DNA from: Ziziphus jujuba
Taxonomy: Eukaryota; Streptophyta; Magnoliopsida; Rosales; Rhamnaceae
Assembly (NCBI RefSeq): GCF_031755915.1
Contig: NC_083389.1
Location: forward strand, 22,381,001-22,445,000
Direction: 5' to 3'
DNA length: 64,000 nucleotides
Shown piece after piece: positions 1-12,809 of this stretch. Position 1 is the first letter of the stretch; each line of letters begins with the position of its first letter. Under the pieces are notes generated by a model. That model was not told the DNA's origin. It made no database searches and saw only the letters and a list, made by a program, of their open reading frames with translations. The position numbers and the translations under genes are program-made.

Positions 1-1310
1 GATAAAAAAAAGTCCATTTTACCCATTCAAAAATAATCAAACCCGAGGCAGTTTTGTCTAGATTTCTGAGCAACAAAACTGCACAAGGGTCAAATTATTT
101 AGGGCTTAACTCAGCCTTCCCAACTCCAAATTGGGCCATTCTTTTTGCTGCTGCTTCCTCTACATTTCGAGTTTATTATATCCAAAATTCAGATCCAAAT
201 CCCAAACCTTCTTCAAACGGCATCCAAGGAAGTGGACTTATGTTGCTGGAAATACAATTCCAGCAACTAGACAAAAAGCCCCTAAGCTTAGTTAATGAGC
301 TTAGGGCATTGCAAAAAGGATATTGTTCTTAAACATTACAAGATAAAATAAAAATGCATAAACATAAATAATGTTTGGTCTTTGAAGTTGCAAAATAAAG
401 AGTGCAAGTGTAACCGAACTACCTTGCATATTGTGGCAAGATCACCACATTTCAACAAGCCAAAGGTTTTGGGTTTGCTAAAGGAGCCACCACCTGTTAA
501 GAATCTCTTAATTTCTTCTTCTCTACTCTCAATTTGTTTATATTTTGTAATAGAATTCTTGTATTGTGTTGAGATAATGGTTGAATTTATGGAATTCTAT
601 TTTACTTTTCTTTTGTTGTTTTTGTTTCATTGAGGGGCTAGATTTTTTATCTAAGACCTTGATGGATCTTAGATTATGTATGTGATGGACTTATTTGGTT
701 ATTCAATGATATAATTCTATCTAATTACTTGTATTTTTCTTGGTTTAATTGAAGAACATTCCCTTTTAAAATTGAGAAATTGATTGGTTGTTATCTAAAT
801 TGAAGAATTATTAACTTGGGTAGGCCTAATTTCGTATATTGAGAGGAGGAAATACAATTTGAAACTATTATGAGCTTGAGAAAGCTTATTTCGGTCCTAG
901 GCAACCTCAGACTTAACTTTAATTTAGTTTTTGTAACCAATTTTGCTTGGGTAATTCGAAGGAAAATAGTCGTATGGTTAATTGGTAGAATTAGATAGAA
1001 ATTCAAATTTAAATAAATTTTCCATATATTTTATTTGGCTTGAGAGAGAGAGTGTGAATGACTTTAGAAAACCTTTGTTGATAATTAAATATGGAATTAG
1101 TCATTAATAACCAAATTAAGAAATCATGTGTTGAGTCCAAGGAAAATCATAATCCTAAAACTTTTATTTATAGAATTCAATTACAATTTGTGTAATGATG
1201 GTTTTATTTTTCTTTAATTTCTTATGGTTAATTGAGTTTTTTGTTAATTTCAATTGCTTCATTGTTAATTTTTTAAATAAAATTAATTAATGAAAATATT
1301 TAGTATTTGG
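1..1310. other. unassigned non-coding DNA
   Basis: I recognise no gene here. Open frames are short, change frame constantly and match no family I know. The stretch from about 500 to 1200 is AT-rich. The only clear structure is the pair of hairpins at 242-307, listed separately. Confidence 0.5.
242..307. repeat. two adjacent inverted repeats (hairpins)
   Basis: Positions 242-251 (GTTGCTGGAA) and 258-267 (TTCCAGCAAC) are perfect 10-base complementary arms around a 6-base loop. Ten bases later, 278-288 and 298-307 (AGCTTAGGGC) form a second hairpin with one bulged C. Whether the RNA folds or has a function is unknown. Confidence 0.75.
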
Positions 1311-1575
1311 TTAGAGTATATTTCTGATGGCATTGCATTTTCCAATTGCAATGCCAAAAAATTGCATAGTTGTGGTTTATGTATGCTCTCCAATTACACA
1401 TTGCAAAAAATCCCAATATTGGCACCAAAAATACAATTGGCTTTTTTTGCTAATGAGCCCCACTACAATAAAATCTATGGGCTCCACACCATTAAATAAT
1501 ATAATTTTTAATAGTTAATTTTTTTAATTATTAAAGTTAAAGGAACTGAGAACCAGCCCAATATAATAATATAAT

Positions 1576-3488
1576 GGAAAAATTTTAATCAGTCCCCTAA
1601 CATTTAGTATAATTACAAATCACATCCTCAATTTTTGTATAATTTTATTTACCTCCCTAGCCGTTATCATTTTTCGTTAGATTTGACATAAAAAAGATAA
1701 TATTATAATTTGACTTTTAAAGGTTAATTGCATGAGATTTAATATATTGAAAAACATGCAAATTTTTATTTTTTACTCGAAAAAATATGTGGGCCGCTCA
1801 TCTTTTTCTCGCTCTCACTCTCACTCCCTCTCACGCACATTTAAATTTTTACATTCATTTTACATTTAATATATATGTATATTTTTAAAGTTTTTTTTTA
1901 ATTTAAATTCACTTTACTTTTAATTAATTTTTACCCCTTATATATATATATATATACAGTGATGAAAATATCGGTATCGATGGAAATGTCGATGATATGA
2001 TTTTATAAAAATATCGATAAAAATACCGATATTAACGAAAATATCGGTAAAATTAAATAATATAAAAAATATAATAATTAGAATATAATAATTATAAAAT
2101 AATTCATAAATATTAAAAATTATTATAAAAAAAATACAGTATTTGTTAGACATTTAATAAATATTTTAAATTGTACTGCATACATACACGTTTAACTATA
2201 AATCATTAGTTTACACTGTTAGATGATTTACATAATTGGAAGATTCACTCATAGCCTATTAGATTAAAAATTTATTTATCTATTTTTTATAAAAAAAAAT
2301 TAATTAGCTATGTATAAATAAATATAAATTTATTATTATTTTGGATAATAAAAAAGTTATATTCTAGAAATATATGTAAAATAAGAGTTTTATATTAAAA
2401 TTAAATGAATGGCAACATTGTAATAAAAAAAAAAAGAAATTGTTATTCTAAGGTGCATTAGTTTTGAAAAAAAATTATAAGACACACATGTCAATTGTAG
2501 AAATGGGAGACTGTGTTAGCGTGTGTGCAAGTGCCTGTTGCTAGCAGTCCTCATTAACGTATCAAAAGCAAACCAACGCAAAGTGACTAAAGTCCAAAAA
2601 AGAAAAAAAAAAAAATCAAAACAGGAATGTTAAATGGATGGAAAACCGTGGAATGAGCAATGGTTTTGCGATTAACGAATGCGATTGTTCACTTTCGTCT
2701 GTTGCCGTTCCTTCTCTTCTTCCAAAACCCATTTACAAGCGACGAAAGAAAAATGGATTTTAATATGGGCGATATTTTTTCCCCCTCCTATCGGTGCTGA
2801 TGCTTTCTGACATTCGATATTATCGCTGATATTTCGCTAAAGTTGATGACTTTTTCCTCACTGTATATATAGGTATTCATTTTTCATTTGTATGCAACAT
2901 TATTTACAAATATATAATATTTAATAGAATCAATTGATATGAAATGTAAATGTAATTAAAAAAATGTTATTCTAATTTTTGTTTTAATAAGATAGAAGAA
3001 TTGAGCTGCATCTTTTTTTAGTTACATTTTTTCTTTTTCAAAGACTTATTTTTAATTTAACTTATTTTACATTCCAATAAAATAAAAATTTAAATTTTTT
3101 CCTTTGGCCATAAAAAATATTTAACTTTTTTAGTATACATTTGTAAACAAATTTATTGCGAAATTGTCAAATTATTTTTGCCAAATCATTTTTATTGAAA
3201 AAAATTAAAGATAAAAATTTTGCTCTTCTTAATTTATTGAATTTTCTAACAACTCGACTGCAAATTTTTAATTTTCTATTAGGCCTATTTAAAATAATTA
3301 TTCTAAATTATTATTAACAAAAATTTAACATATTTTTCATATGTTTTCCATAATTTATAGGCTATAGGAGAGAGAAAATGGTTTGATGGATGGATTTCAT
3401 TTGTAAGGGTGTTGAATGTAATATTTAAAACCTGAAAGGTTAGATCTGAATTATGGCAAACCTCAGGGGAGGTATGTGGAATTTTTCC
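1576..3488. mobile_element. non-autonomous MULE-like element with 9-bp target duplication
   Basis: The ends are GGAAAAATT (1576-1584) and its near complement GGAATTTTTCC (3478-3488). Flanking copies of TAATATAAT occur at 1567-1575 and 3489-3497, a perfect 9-bp duplication as Mutator-like elements make. The terminal regions stay alignable beyond the first bases, with CCCCTAA-type and CCCCTGA-type sequence on the two sides. It encodes nothing recognisable and contains the hAT-like element at 1957-2863. The AT-rich duplication is a caution. Confidence 0.6.
1957..2863. mobile_element. non-autonomous hAT-like element
   Basis: Starts CAGTGATGAAAA and ends TTTTTCCTCACTG, giving inverted ends of the CAGTGA-GAAAA type often seen in plant hAT transposons. 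TATATATA flanks both sides (1949-1956 and 2864-2871), an 8-bp duplication of the hAT length, although the left flank is part of a longer TA run. The subterminal regions are full of ATATCGAT/ATCGGT motifs in both orientations, as is common for hAT transposase-binding repeats. There is no coding capacity. Confidence 0.55.
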
Positions 3489-3664
3489 TAATATAATTAA
3501 ATAAAAATATATATTTACTAATGCTAATTTTTGCTATATAATATTGGAGATACAATGTCAAAATTTGGTATTGGTGTTCATATTTACTATTGGAAGGGAT
3601 ATATCAACACCAAAATTTGAAAATGCCAATGGCAAAATGCAATTTGTCATTGGAGATTCTCTTA

Positions 3665-5039
3665 AATAGAACAAAATTACTTTTAAAATAATCAATATCC
3701 ATGGGAATGATCTTGTACTCATGTTACTTGATGGATTTGCACACCTGCAGGATTTATCACAATCACAACCAAGTTTTTAGTTGTTTTGCTAAGGATTTTA
3801 ATGATATTTTACAGGATTTTATGTTGTAATAATCGATGTCAATTCACAAATTAAGCAAACTATTATGTAAAATTTGGCCATAGAGCTCCCCCCAAACTCA
3901 CAACAATACTTGTTTCATCTTCTCCTTTGCTTACTACAACTTGTACTTTCTAATTCATTCACTTCAGGGCTGGTTCTTAACACCGTGTAATATTATTTTC
4001 AACCAACCTCCACCATATGTACCATTCAGTGCATTTGAAATGTTGGAGCTTTAATGGCAAGAGAAATCAACTCCTATTTTTCCAAGCCTTTATTATTACT
4101 TTCAACTTCAACGTCTCTCAGAATTTCTCTAAAGGCTCATACAAAAATCTCTAAATCTTGGATATCATTTGATTGACAATAGAAGGCTCTATTATAGTAT
4201 GGAAATTAATGAAATTTAAACTTGTAAGTTGGTACAAGTGGCACTGTAAAAAATCTAATTTTTGGGCAAGTGGGCAAGATTTTAGAGGCAAATACATGCA
4301 CAAGACATGGAGTGTAAAAATTGGTTCTTAAAATGCTTTCCAAAATTAAAGTTTGATATTTGTACATATGATAAAAAAAATTATGGTAAAAAGGATTACA
4401 TTTTAAGTCTTGTAAGTTGGTAAAGAACTTTCATAAAAAACTTTGTCCTCATACAAATAAACTAACATACAACCCTTAAAGCTTAGGAAACACCCTTATT
4501 CAGGTTGACTTATCTTTGGAACACCTTTTAAAAACTTAAAGCCATAATTCCACTTGGAAAAGTAAGATTCATATATTAGATTTCCAAGCATATATGATAA
4601 TAAGTGTTTAGCCATCTGAAATGCATTCAAAATTTAGTTTTCCCATTTGGCCACTTATTTTCCCATGCATTCAATATGAGGTCAATCAATAAATAGGCTG
4701 GGCCTTTAAAATGATCTTTGTGCCGACCAGTCTATTCTTATTCATAAGCTCCATAAAACATAGTTTGATTTTATCCATCCACTAGAAGTACAATCCAAAA
4801 GGTAAACTTAGATAAAAATGGGACTTATTGAGTTTACTTCACAAAATTAGGCACTAAAATTTAAAAAAATGGAAAGCATGAAAAGTGAAAAAAGAGGAAC
4901 TCCTCTATAAAAGATAATAATCATTGCCTACCTTCAATGTTTAGGTCCAAGTAAAGTAGAGTATGCAATGAATGAGATTCATGAGAGTATATGTCGTAAT
5001 CATGCAAGGGGAAGTTCATTGGCTTTAAAGGTGGTAAAA
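3665..5039. other. unassigned AT-rich DNA
   Basis: No coding region, terminal repeat or RNA gene recognised. It may be further decayed retrotransposon sequence leading into the integrase remnant that follows. Confidence 0.4.
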
Positions 5040-5938
5040 CTTCGGTACTTAGTACCTTACCAAAACTTCCTAACAACCTCCATAATAGCTCACATTTGTA
5101 TAAACACTATGGATGTTCGTATAATAGGAAGTTGACTTGATTGGACGATTCCCAACAAGAAAAACATAAGCAAAGTTCACAATTATTACGAGGACGGCAT
5201 CATGAAGTGGTGGAAGGTGAACTTTTGTCAAATATAACTTAGGCCAATACTTCAAGGTTAATTTGAAAATACATAATATGTTACTTTGGAGTGGCACATA
5301 TTATAATCATGGATAGTGGAATACAATTTGACAATGGAAAGTTTAGACAGATATGTTAAAAGTATGGAATTTAAAATTACTTTTTGTCAATGCACATCCA
5401 AAAGTAAATAGACAAGTCAAAGCAAGTAATAAAGTAATCAAGATCAAATTGAAGATGAATTAAGACAAATTAAAAGGGGCATGGAATGTTTTATGGGTTT
5501 ACCCAAATACTACATAAATGACACAATGATAAATGCCATTTTCTCTCACTTTTGGCATGGTGGCCGTAGTTCCAATTGAAATGAATCTCCCAAGTTACAA
5601 AGTAGAATATTACAACTAAGGAGAATGATTTAATGTTGAGGATTACTTTTGATTTCCTTGAAGAAAAAAGGAATGAAGCAAATATTACGATCATTGCATA
5701 TTACAAAGCAATGGCATGGCATTTCAATTTAAGAATTCTCTTATAAAGTTTTTAGCTAGGAGACTTAGTGCTTAAGCATATCACTTTGAGAATGAAAGAG
5801 TAAGGTTACGGGTATTTGGGATGTAATTGGGAAGGTCCATACGTGGTAACATAAGTATTAAAACATGTAGTATGTTTGGAAGATATGTATGGATAAGATA
5901 GAATCTCGAGCATGTAAAGTGTTTCTATTGAAGATAAA
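5040..5938 (+). pseudogene. decayed Ty3/gypsy integrase, Tat-like
   Basis: Fragments in several frames match the C-terminal part of a plant Ty3/gypsy integrase. QFDNGKF-like sequence at about 5323 corresponds to the region after the second catalytic Asp; the usual TDNG there now reads MDSG. Near 5465-5510 is an equivalent of the 'LWAYRTT' segment. At 5818-5930 the order NWEGPYVVT, LEDM and a relic of the 'NIEHLK-FY' end is recognisable. Many stops and frameshifts make it non-functional. The integrase family is well supported; the Tat/Retand lineage is inferred from these conserved segments and from the tandem-repeat tract just downstream. Confidence 0.6.
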
Positions 5939-5939
5939 A

Positions 5940-6275
5940 TTCATTTGAAGTTTGATGTTTCACTGTCAGTTTATTGGAAATTTGAAGTTGAAATTTGATG
6001 CTTGGTTATGCCGTTTTTTTTGAAGTTTGGAGTTAAAATTTGAAGTTTGGTTACATTCAATTCATTGATGTTGAAGTTTCATCGCTTTTAGTTAATTTAT
6101 AGTTTGAAGTTGAAGTTTCATTGTTTTCAATTAGTTTGTACTTTGGAATTGAAGTTTGAAGTTTCTTCACTTACAATTTATTGGAAGTTTTAAATTTGAA
6201 GTTTCATTACATTCAATTCATTTGAAGTATGTAGTTGAATTTTAAAGTTTTATTGGCACTCGTTGATTAGAAGGT
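5940..6275 (+). repeat. degenerate tandem repeats after the integrase remnant
   Basis: About six imperfect copies of a unit of roughly 50-60 bases built from TTGAAGTTTGAAGTT, TTTCATT and ACATTCAATTCATT. Tat/Ogre-type retrotransposons are known to carry tandem repeats between pol and the 3' LTR, which fits this position. Copy lengths vary because of indels. Confidence 0.65.
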
Positions 6276-7327
6276 GTCTCCATGTATAACTCATCTGAAG
6301 TTTTCCATATGTACAATTCGTTTGAAAATTTCTCTATTCACAAATTAGTGTTATACAAGCTTAAGTTGACTTTAGAGGTTAGGTTGTTGTCTCTAGGAAC
6401 ATGCAAGTTGTTATTGTTGAAGATGTCGATAATCAAGTTGCAGCTATGCAAAATAGATTCTGAAGGAAATAAATAGTTTATAAAAGCACACATATAAAGC
6501 CTAAAAAAATTCTGACATGTGAGTTTTGGCAAAATTCTTGTTATAGCCATGTTTTTTGGCTTTTAATTTAGGAGTTACAAAAGTTTCAAAATATTAATAA
6601 ATTTATAACTTATGTTTTAATTTGGTTATTTTAATTTTAGAAGTTGGTTTTTATTGCTTGTTTTCAAAAACTTTTGTAACCCATTATGTGTAAAGCTTAT
6701 ATATAGATCCAAGTGCCATTATGTTTGATACCAAGAGAAAACATAGTAGAATTACTCCTTATATCTTTAGTATTCTAGTCATCATTTTAATAGAGGAAAG
6801 GTACATCAAATCCAAAATAAAAAGTTTTGAAGATGCTTGATTTCATAACTCTAGTAGATTCATTGTATCGTTGTAGACAAACACTGTAGGAACACTTACA
6901 TCATGTAGGGTGAATTTGTTTCTAGAACATTGTGGTTCACAAGCCTTGAATCTAAGTCAGTCTTGGTAAAATTAATCTGACATTTACCAGATTCTTTAAA
7001 ATTATCATGGTTGTAATTTTGTATTATTGAATTTAATTTTTATGCATTGGCTTTTTGTTCTATATATTTGTAATAAAAATTATATTTGTATTTTTTGATT
7101 CTTTTCATTACATGCATATTGTTTATTTTTATTTTACAATCTTAAGACAAAAAATCTTACACTAGTTGAATAGATAAAAATATAATTTTTAACCAGTCTT
7201 GTTTTTCATTATGGCAAATATTTTATTTTTATCATGTTTTAATTCTTAAAATGAAGACATAGGATTTTACTCTTTTATTCCGTTGCAATTATTTTCTCAG
7301 TTTATTTTGATTTTTGTGCTTTGTTTG
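6276..7327 (+). other. probable 3' part of the Tat-like element
   Basis: Non-coding. The segment 6968-7140 recurs as a direct repeat on the far side of the MULE at about 13768-13910 (shared run 'atttaccagattctttaaaattat'-like, then similar T-rich sequence). This suggests the MULE landed inside or between LTRs of one older element. LTR limits could not be fixed. Confidence 0.35.
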
Positions 7328-7336
7328 TTATTTTAG

Positions 7337-7516
7337 GGGATATTGGCAGCTATGCACCCCGAATTTTGTCGAGGTTAACATATCGCACTTTAAACTTTTT
7401 TTTTGGCATTATGCACCCCAAACTGCTTATTTGCTCGCACCGTTGGTTCTTCTGTTAAAAATACATAGTAGAGTGATCACATGTTCATCAAGCGAGGGTA
7501 GATTATGTAATTTCAC
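7337..7516 (+). repeat. left terminal inverted repeat of the MULE
   Basis: Pairs with 12810-12972. Strongly shared blocks are the outer GATATTGGCAGCT, the middle ACCGTTGGTTCTTCTGTTAA, and GATCAAGCGAGGGTA near the inner end. The left copy carries a short internal echo, with TATGCACCCC appearing twice (about 7351 and 7411), which makes it longer than the right copy. Confidence 0.85.
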
Positions 7517-8381
7517 AGGCCTCGTCACATGCCTCTCACGTCTGTGATCAGGGATTAGAAACTGATATCCTCAAATTGAGATTTTGAGCTTGAAAAAGAA
7601 TTGAGATTCATCTTAAGAATTCACCGATTGGTTTGATTGAGTAGAGTGTGATTAAAGTTAAAGTTTGGTGAAGAAAATTTGCATAGGGTGAATAAAAAAT
7701 CATAAAGGAGTTTTACGTGAATAAAAATTGAAGGAGCTGAGTTGCTTTGAGGAGCTAAGCTTATCTGAGAAGTGAAGTTGAAAGATGAAGAAAGTGGAGA
7801 ATGAGATCCCCAAATATCATAAGTGGCTCTGAAATTTTTTGTATCTTTGTTTGGGTTGTAGGTAATTTTTTGCATCTTTATTTAGTTTGTAGGTTTTACA
7901 CTCTGAAACTTTCATATATAGTTTGAAAAGTGAAAATAACAGGAGGTTGATATTGGTTCTGGGTCCCATATCTCATTTTGTTTCTTTCAAAAACCTTGTT
8001 CCCCATTGCGTACACATGTTATTTATTAAATTGATTTGATGTTGGGTTATTGGTGAGGCATGGTCCCAAATCTAGGTTTTCCTAAGTGGGATGTGATCCC
8101 AAGTTAGGTTATTTTAGAAAGTTTGTGTTTGTATATGTCTAATTGAATTGAAAAAAAAAAAGATGTTAACTTTATTGTGGTTTGTGTATGTATAATATGG
8201 TTGAATTAATTATTGAAAATACTTTAAAATTCAAATGAATAAGGCAATATGCCAAATAAATGTGTGATTGGTATAGAAATAAGAATCTAATTGTTTACAA
8301 TTATATTTTCTTATCTAGCATCTATGTCACTACATGTTTTTTTTACTTATTGTTTGTTTGTGTTTTAAAATACCACTGCAG

Positions 8382-11333
8382 CTGCTGGGTCAGAGTTCTT
8401 TACCCTTAAAGCTCACCATGGTGGTGACTTGTTTGACAGAGTGAGTAAGATAGTATACTTAGGAGGGAATGTTAGTTTTATTAAGAAGTACCATGCTGGC
8501 ACTATGTGTTACTTTAGCTTTGATAAGTTTACAAAGCTATTAGGAAGCAAAAGTCAATGCTCTTATTTTTATCAAATTCTTAAGAAGAGCCTAAATGATG
8601 GTTTGGTTAGAATACTAGGAGATGAGGATGTGGTTCACATGTGCATTATTATGCCTAACAATAGAGTTATGGAAACATGTTTCATTCAGCAAGTGCCTTT
8701 GGGATTTTTGACCAATGAACCTCACAATTGGGAGGAGGAACTAGCCATTCAACAATTTGAACCCCAAAATGATCCACACCAATCCCAAGAACCAGATTTA
8801 GATACCCTTCCCTAGCCAAAAAATCATGTTCATGATTTTAACCTACATGTAAGAGAGGTGAAAAGAGTGATCAGGGCAACGTTAGTGGTAATGTGCCTTA
8901 ATCACAAAATGATTGGTCTGATTTTGACATGCATGTTAATGAAGATGAAGATAGTGATCATGTTAGGGGAGGTGAAGAGAGTGATCAGGGCAATGTTGGT
9001 GGCAATGAACCCTAATCACAAAATGATTGGCCTAATTTTGACATGCATGTTAGTAGAGGTAAAGAGAATGATCAGGGTAATGTTGTTGGCAATGAGTATG
9101 AAGGTAGGAGTCATTGTAATTTCAATGATAATGACCATGATGAGAATAATGATGATTCTGATTTTCAGCAATCTGATTATGAGTTGTCAGATGATAAGGT
9201 TATGTTTAGGGATAATGTGAACAATAATGTTGAGTTCGCAATTGTTCAACCCCCTAGAAATCCCACTACTTCCACTAATGAAGTCCACGTTGAGTCTGAT
9301 CATGAGTATGATGATGATGTATTGATGAGCGGGTAATCTAGTTATGAAGAAGACATTAATAGTTATTTTCTTGAATTTATGCTAAGACAGATATGAGAGA
9401 TCCTAAGTTTGAGGTTGACATATTGTTTAACTCTGCAGATGAATTTAGAAAAGCAGTGAGTGAGTATGTAGTCATTGACCAAAGATCAATAAAGTTTAAG
9501 AAGAACTGCAGTAACAAAGTTAGAGTTGTTTGTGCTAACTACAAATGTGAGTGGTTTATATATACTTCAATGTTGAAAGATAAAATGACATTTCTGATTA
9601 AAACTTTGAATAATGTACATTATAGACAGATGTGCTAAGTTATTTAAGAATTCAAATGTCACATCTACTTAGCTGGCTAAGAAGTATATAAATAACTTCA
9701 GAGCTAATCCCAATTGGAAGTCAAATCCTTTCTTAACAACTGTCAAGAATGTATGTAATACCAAGGTGAGTGAATGACAATATTACAGGGTAAGAAGAAA
9801 GGGCTTTGTTGCTATACAAGGGAATGTCAAGCAGCAATACCACAGCAATACCATAGACTATGAGACTATTGTGAGGAGTTGAGGAAAACTAACCCAACCA
9901 GTAATCTGGTGATAAAAAGTGAGTTTGAAGGTAATGTAAGTAAGTTTTAGAGGATTTATATATGTCTGGGAGCCTGTAAACAAGGCTATAAGGATGTAGA
10001 CCAGTAATTGGCCTTAATGGTTGCTATGTAAAAGATCACCATAAAGGTCAATTACTGGCAACTGTTGGCATTGATGGTGACAACACAATGTTTCCACTTG
10101 CATATGCATTGGTAGAATCAGATAACAAGAATATTTGGAGTTGGTTTCTTGAATTTTTTAGAGATCTTAAGATAAGGAACTCTTATAAGGTGAAATTCAT
10201 TTCTAATAAACAGAAGGGTTTAGTTAATGCATTGGAGGAGTTATTACCTGAATCTGAAGACTGACATTATGTTAGGCACTTTTACAAGAATTTTAGTCTC
10301 GCATTGAAAGATTTAGCTTTGAAGCAAAGATAGTGGTTTGCTGCCAAGGTAGGAATAGTGCCACAGTTCAAAGCTAAGATGGTGAGATGGAAAAAGTAAA
10401 GGAATTGTCACCTAATGCATTTATGTGGTTGAATGAAAAGCCTCCTAGATATTGGTCTAGGTCATATTTTAGCACTTAACCAGAATGTGATATCCTTTTG
10501 AACAATCTGTGTAAGACATTCAATGGATCAATAATGGGGCAAGAGATAAGTCTACTCTAATTTTGTTGGAGGAGATTAGGTGTAAGATCATGAGAAGAAT
10601 GACATTCAAACGAGAGGCAGTTGCTAGATGGAATGGAGAGATTGGACCAAAGTTTTTCAAGAAACTAAAGTCTTTGAAGGCTGATAGTAGGCAATGTATA
10701 TTAATATGGGCTGGTGAGATGAAATTTCAGGTTACAGTTGTCTTTGGCAACCAATATGTTGTAGATTTAAGAGCAAATACATATTCAGGGAGGTATTAAG
10801 ATTTAACAGGTATACCTTGTTCCCATGCAATTTCTACAATTTTTAGTAGGAATATAAAACCTAAATCCTTTATACACCATTGATACAAAAAATGGGCTTA
10901 TCTTAAGACCTACAGTCCCATTGTCAATCCAATGAGTAGTTCAGATTTGTGGTCTAATACTGGAACACCTCGTTTGCACCTACCAATGTTTGGAAAACAA
11001 TCAGATAGGTAAAAAAAGATAGGAAGAAAAGAACCATACAAGCAACAACCTGGTACATGAAGAAGTTGAAGAGAAAAAAGGTTGTGATGACATGCAGTAA
11101 ATGTGGGCAGCAAAAGCATAATAAAAGGTTGCACAGGTTATCCAGAACCAAATCCAAGTTCTAGGTAATTATGTTCAATTTTTTTAATTTCAATATTAGC
11201 AATAGTATTATCTTGTCAATTTACATGTTTCTATTCAATTTCAGACATCAAGTAGCTCAGCAGCCCCATCTATGGTAATGAGAAGCACAAGGAGCAGAGC
11301 AACCCCATCTCAGCAAATAAGGAGCATAACTTA
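8382..11333 (+). pseudogene. MULE transposase (MuDR type), inactivated
   Basis: The order follows plant MuDR-like transposases. An N-terminal domain is open at 8429-8815. An acidic, low-complexity region of about 8858-9336 follows. The MuDR DNA-binding-like domain is open at 9393-9638 (FNSADEFRKAV, then CANYKCEWF). The catalytic domain lies at about 10040-10330, with DGDNTMFPLAYALVESDNK and an RHFYKNF-like segment. A SWIM zinc finger (GIPCSHAIS) is near 10811-10840, and a CxxC-type knuckle (CSKCGQQKHNK) is near 11095. An apparent last intron has its donor at 11165 and acceptor before 11245. Stops inside the acidic region, near 9640, at about 10260 and elsewhere show it cannot make full-length transposase. 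Confidence 0.85.
8855..9142 (+). repeat. imperfect minisatellite in the transposase acidic region
   Basis: GAGGTGAARAGAGTGATCAG-type units start at about 8855, 8969 and 9056. The first period is 114 bp and the second 87 bp, the latter lacking a 27-bp block rich in GAT/GAA. In the transposase frame each unit reads an Asp/Glu/Asn-rich peptide containing SQNDW. The first two units both carry a TAA at the same place just before that motif. Confidence 0.7.
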
Positions 11334-12809
11334 ATGAGTTATGTTTTGTGCATGCAGGTTAAGAGATCACCTAGAACAACTAATGGCTGTTTGTTTATGT
11401 TGTTAATACAATTTGGTTTTTGTTTGTGTTGTAAAATTCAGCTAGTATATGGCTGTTTAAGGTAGTTTGTGAATTTTACGAAGTTGATCTTTTGTAATTA
11501 TTTAGGACACTTTATTATGGCCGGGTTGTTTATATGCAGTTTATAGTAGTTTATGTATGTGGTGGTATGGATTGGACACAATAATATCGTATACATGTGT
11601 TTTGGATTTGTAAAAAGGTTATCATGTATTTAACACTTGGACATATATTTTAGAATGTATTTATAATTTTGCTTTTATGATATTGTCATGTATTGCTTTT
11701 TCCATACATAGCTTTCAATTCTTTGATTGAACTAAATTTACAAGGTGGATAAACAAATTATATTTTTTACAAGGTGGACAAACCCTAAAAATATTAACAA
11801 GGATGTTAAATACAAGGTTAAAATATATTTGATATAAACAAGAAGTTGGTAAATATAAGTTGGTAAATATATTCACAAGGTTCAAATAAATACAAGATAA
11901 AATTCATAGAAGTTGCTAATTATGTATATAGATACTAAATACAAAGTTGGTACAAGCATACTAACATATGCTATTGTCTTGATCAACTCTAGTACATATA
12001 ATATAACATAGTACCACTAATCAACTATCCCTTATTTACGTTCTCCATTTGTCATCATTGTATACATAACCAACAATACACATACAACAAATCCAACAGA
12101 AACTATTTTCTTCAGTCTGGCCTTATCGTCCTCCAACTTTGTAATATCTCTTAGCAGTCCAAGTATTACCCTTGTTGAATGTTGACACATTGGTGGATCA
12201 TAGCATTCAAAGAATCCACATCATTTTCTCACATTTTTTTGCAAACATAACCTAAAAAATTTAACAAATAGTTACTACTAATGGAATTAAAAAATGAAAT
12301 AAATGAAATTTCCTATTGTATAATGATCTTAAATTGACATTTAACTTAACAATGTGAAAGATGCAATATTTTTAAAAGATAAAAATATGAAAAGATGTTC
12401 TCTATTTTCTTCTACATATATTTTAAAAAATGTTTACAGATTTTTTAAACATAAATGATAATATACCTTATATTTTGGACACCCATGAAATCTCCTTCCT
12501 GAGCTAATGTTAGTCCATGAAGTTCTTTCCACGACTGATATTCTACAATTACAGAAAATTTGCTCCATCAATTCTTTGTTAATATCTTTCAGTGAAAATT
12601 CATTCATGTGCTACAATTTGAACTGCAATGTCTATAGGAGGTGCTTTCTTATGCAACTTAAGCTACAATGAAAAAATTCTTCGTCAATTTTCTTGAGCCA
12701 TACTGTCCTCTTCTCACATTGGCTTCGCCATTTTTCATAATTTCACCCTCCCTCTTGCATTTCAGAATTAGGGCTAAAATTCCACTTTTGAAGCTCTAAT
12801 ATGAGAATA

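Larger units (their letters stand above)
1314..3661. mobile_element. PIF/Harbinger-like MITE, split by a nested insertion
   Basis: The outer ends look like a degenerate inverted repeat: GAG then GGCATTGCA-type sequence at 1314-1340, and at the other end CATTGGAGATTCTC (3648-3661). Both are flanked by TTA (1311-1313 and 3662-3664), the target site typical of Harbinger elements. Removing the nested element at 1576-3488 leaves a body of about 430 bp with several short 'ccaat/attgg' palindromes, such as the hairpin at 1329-1355. No transposase is present. Terminal identity is poor, so this is the weakest of the three nested elements. Confidence 0.4.
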
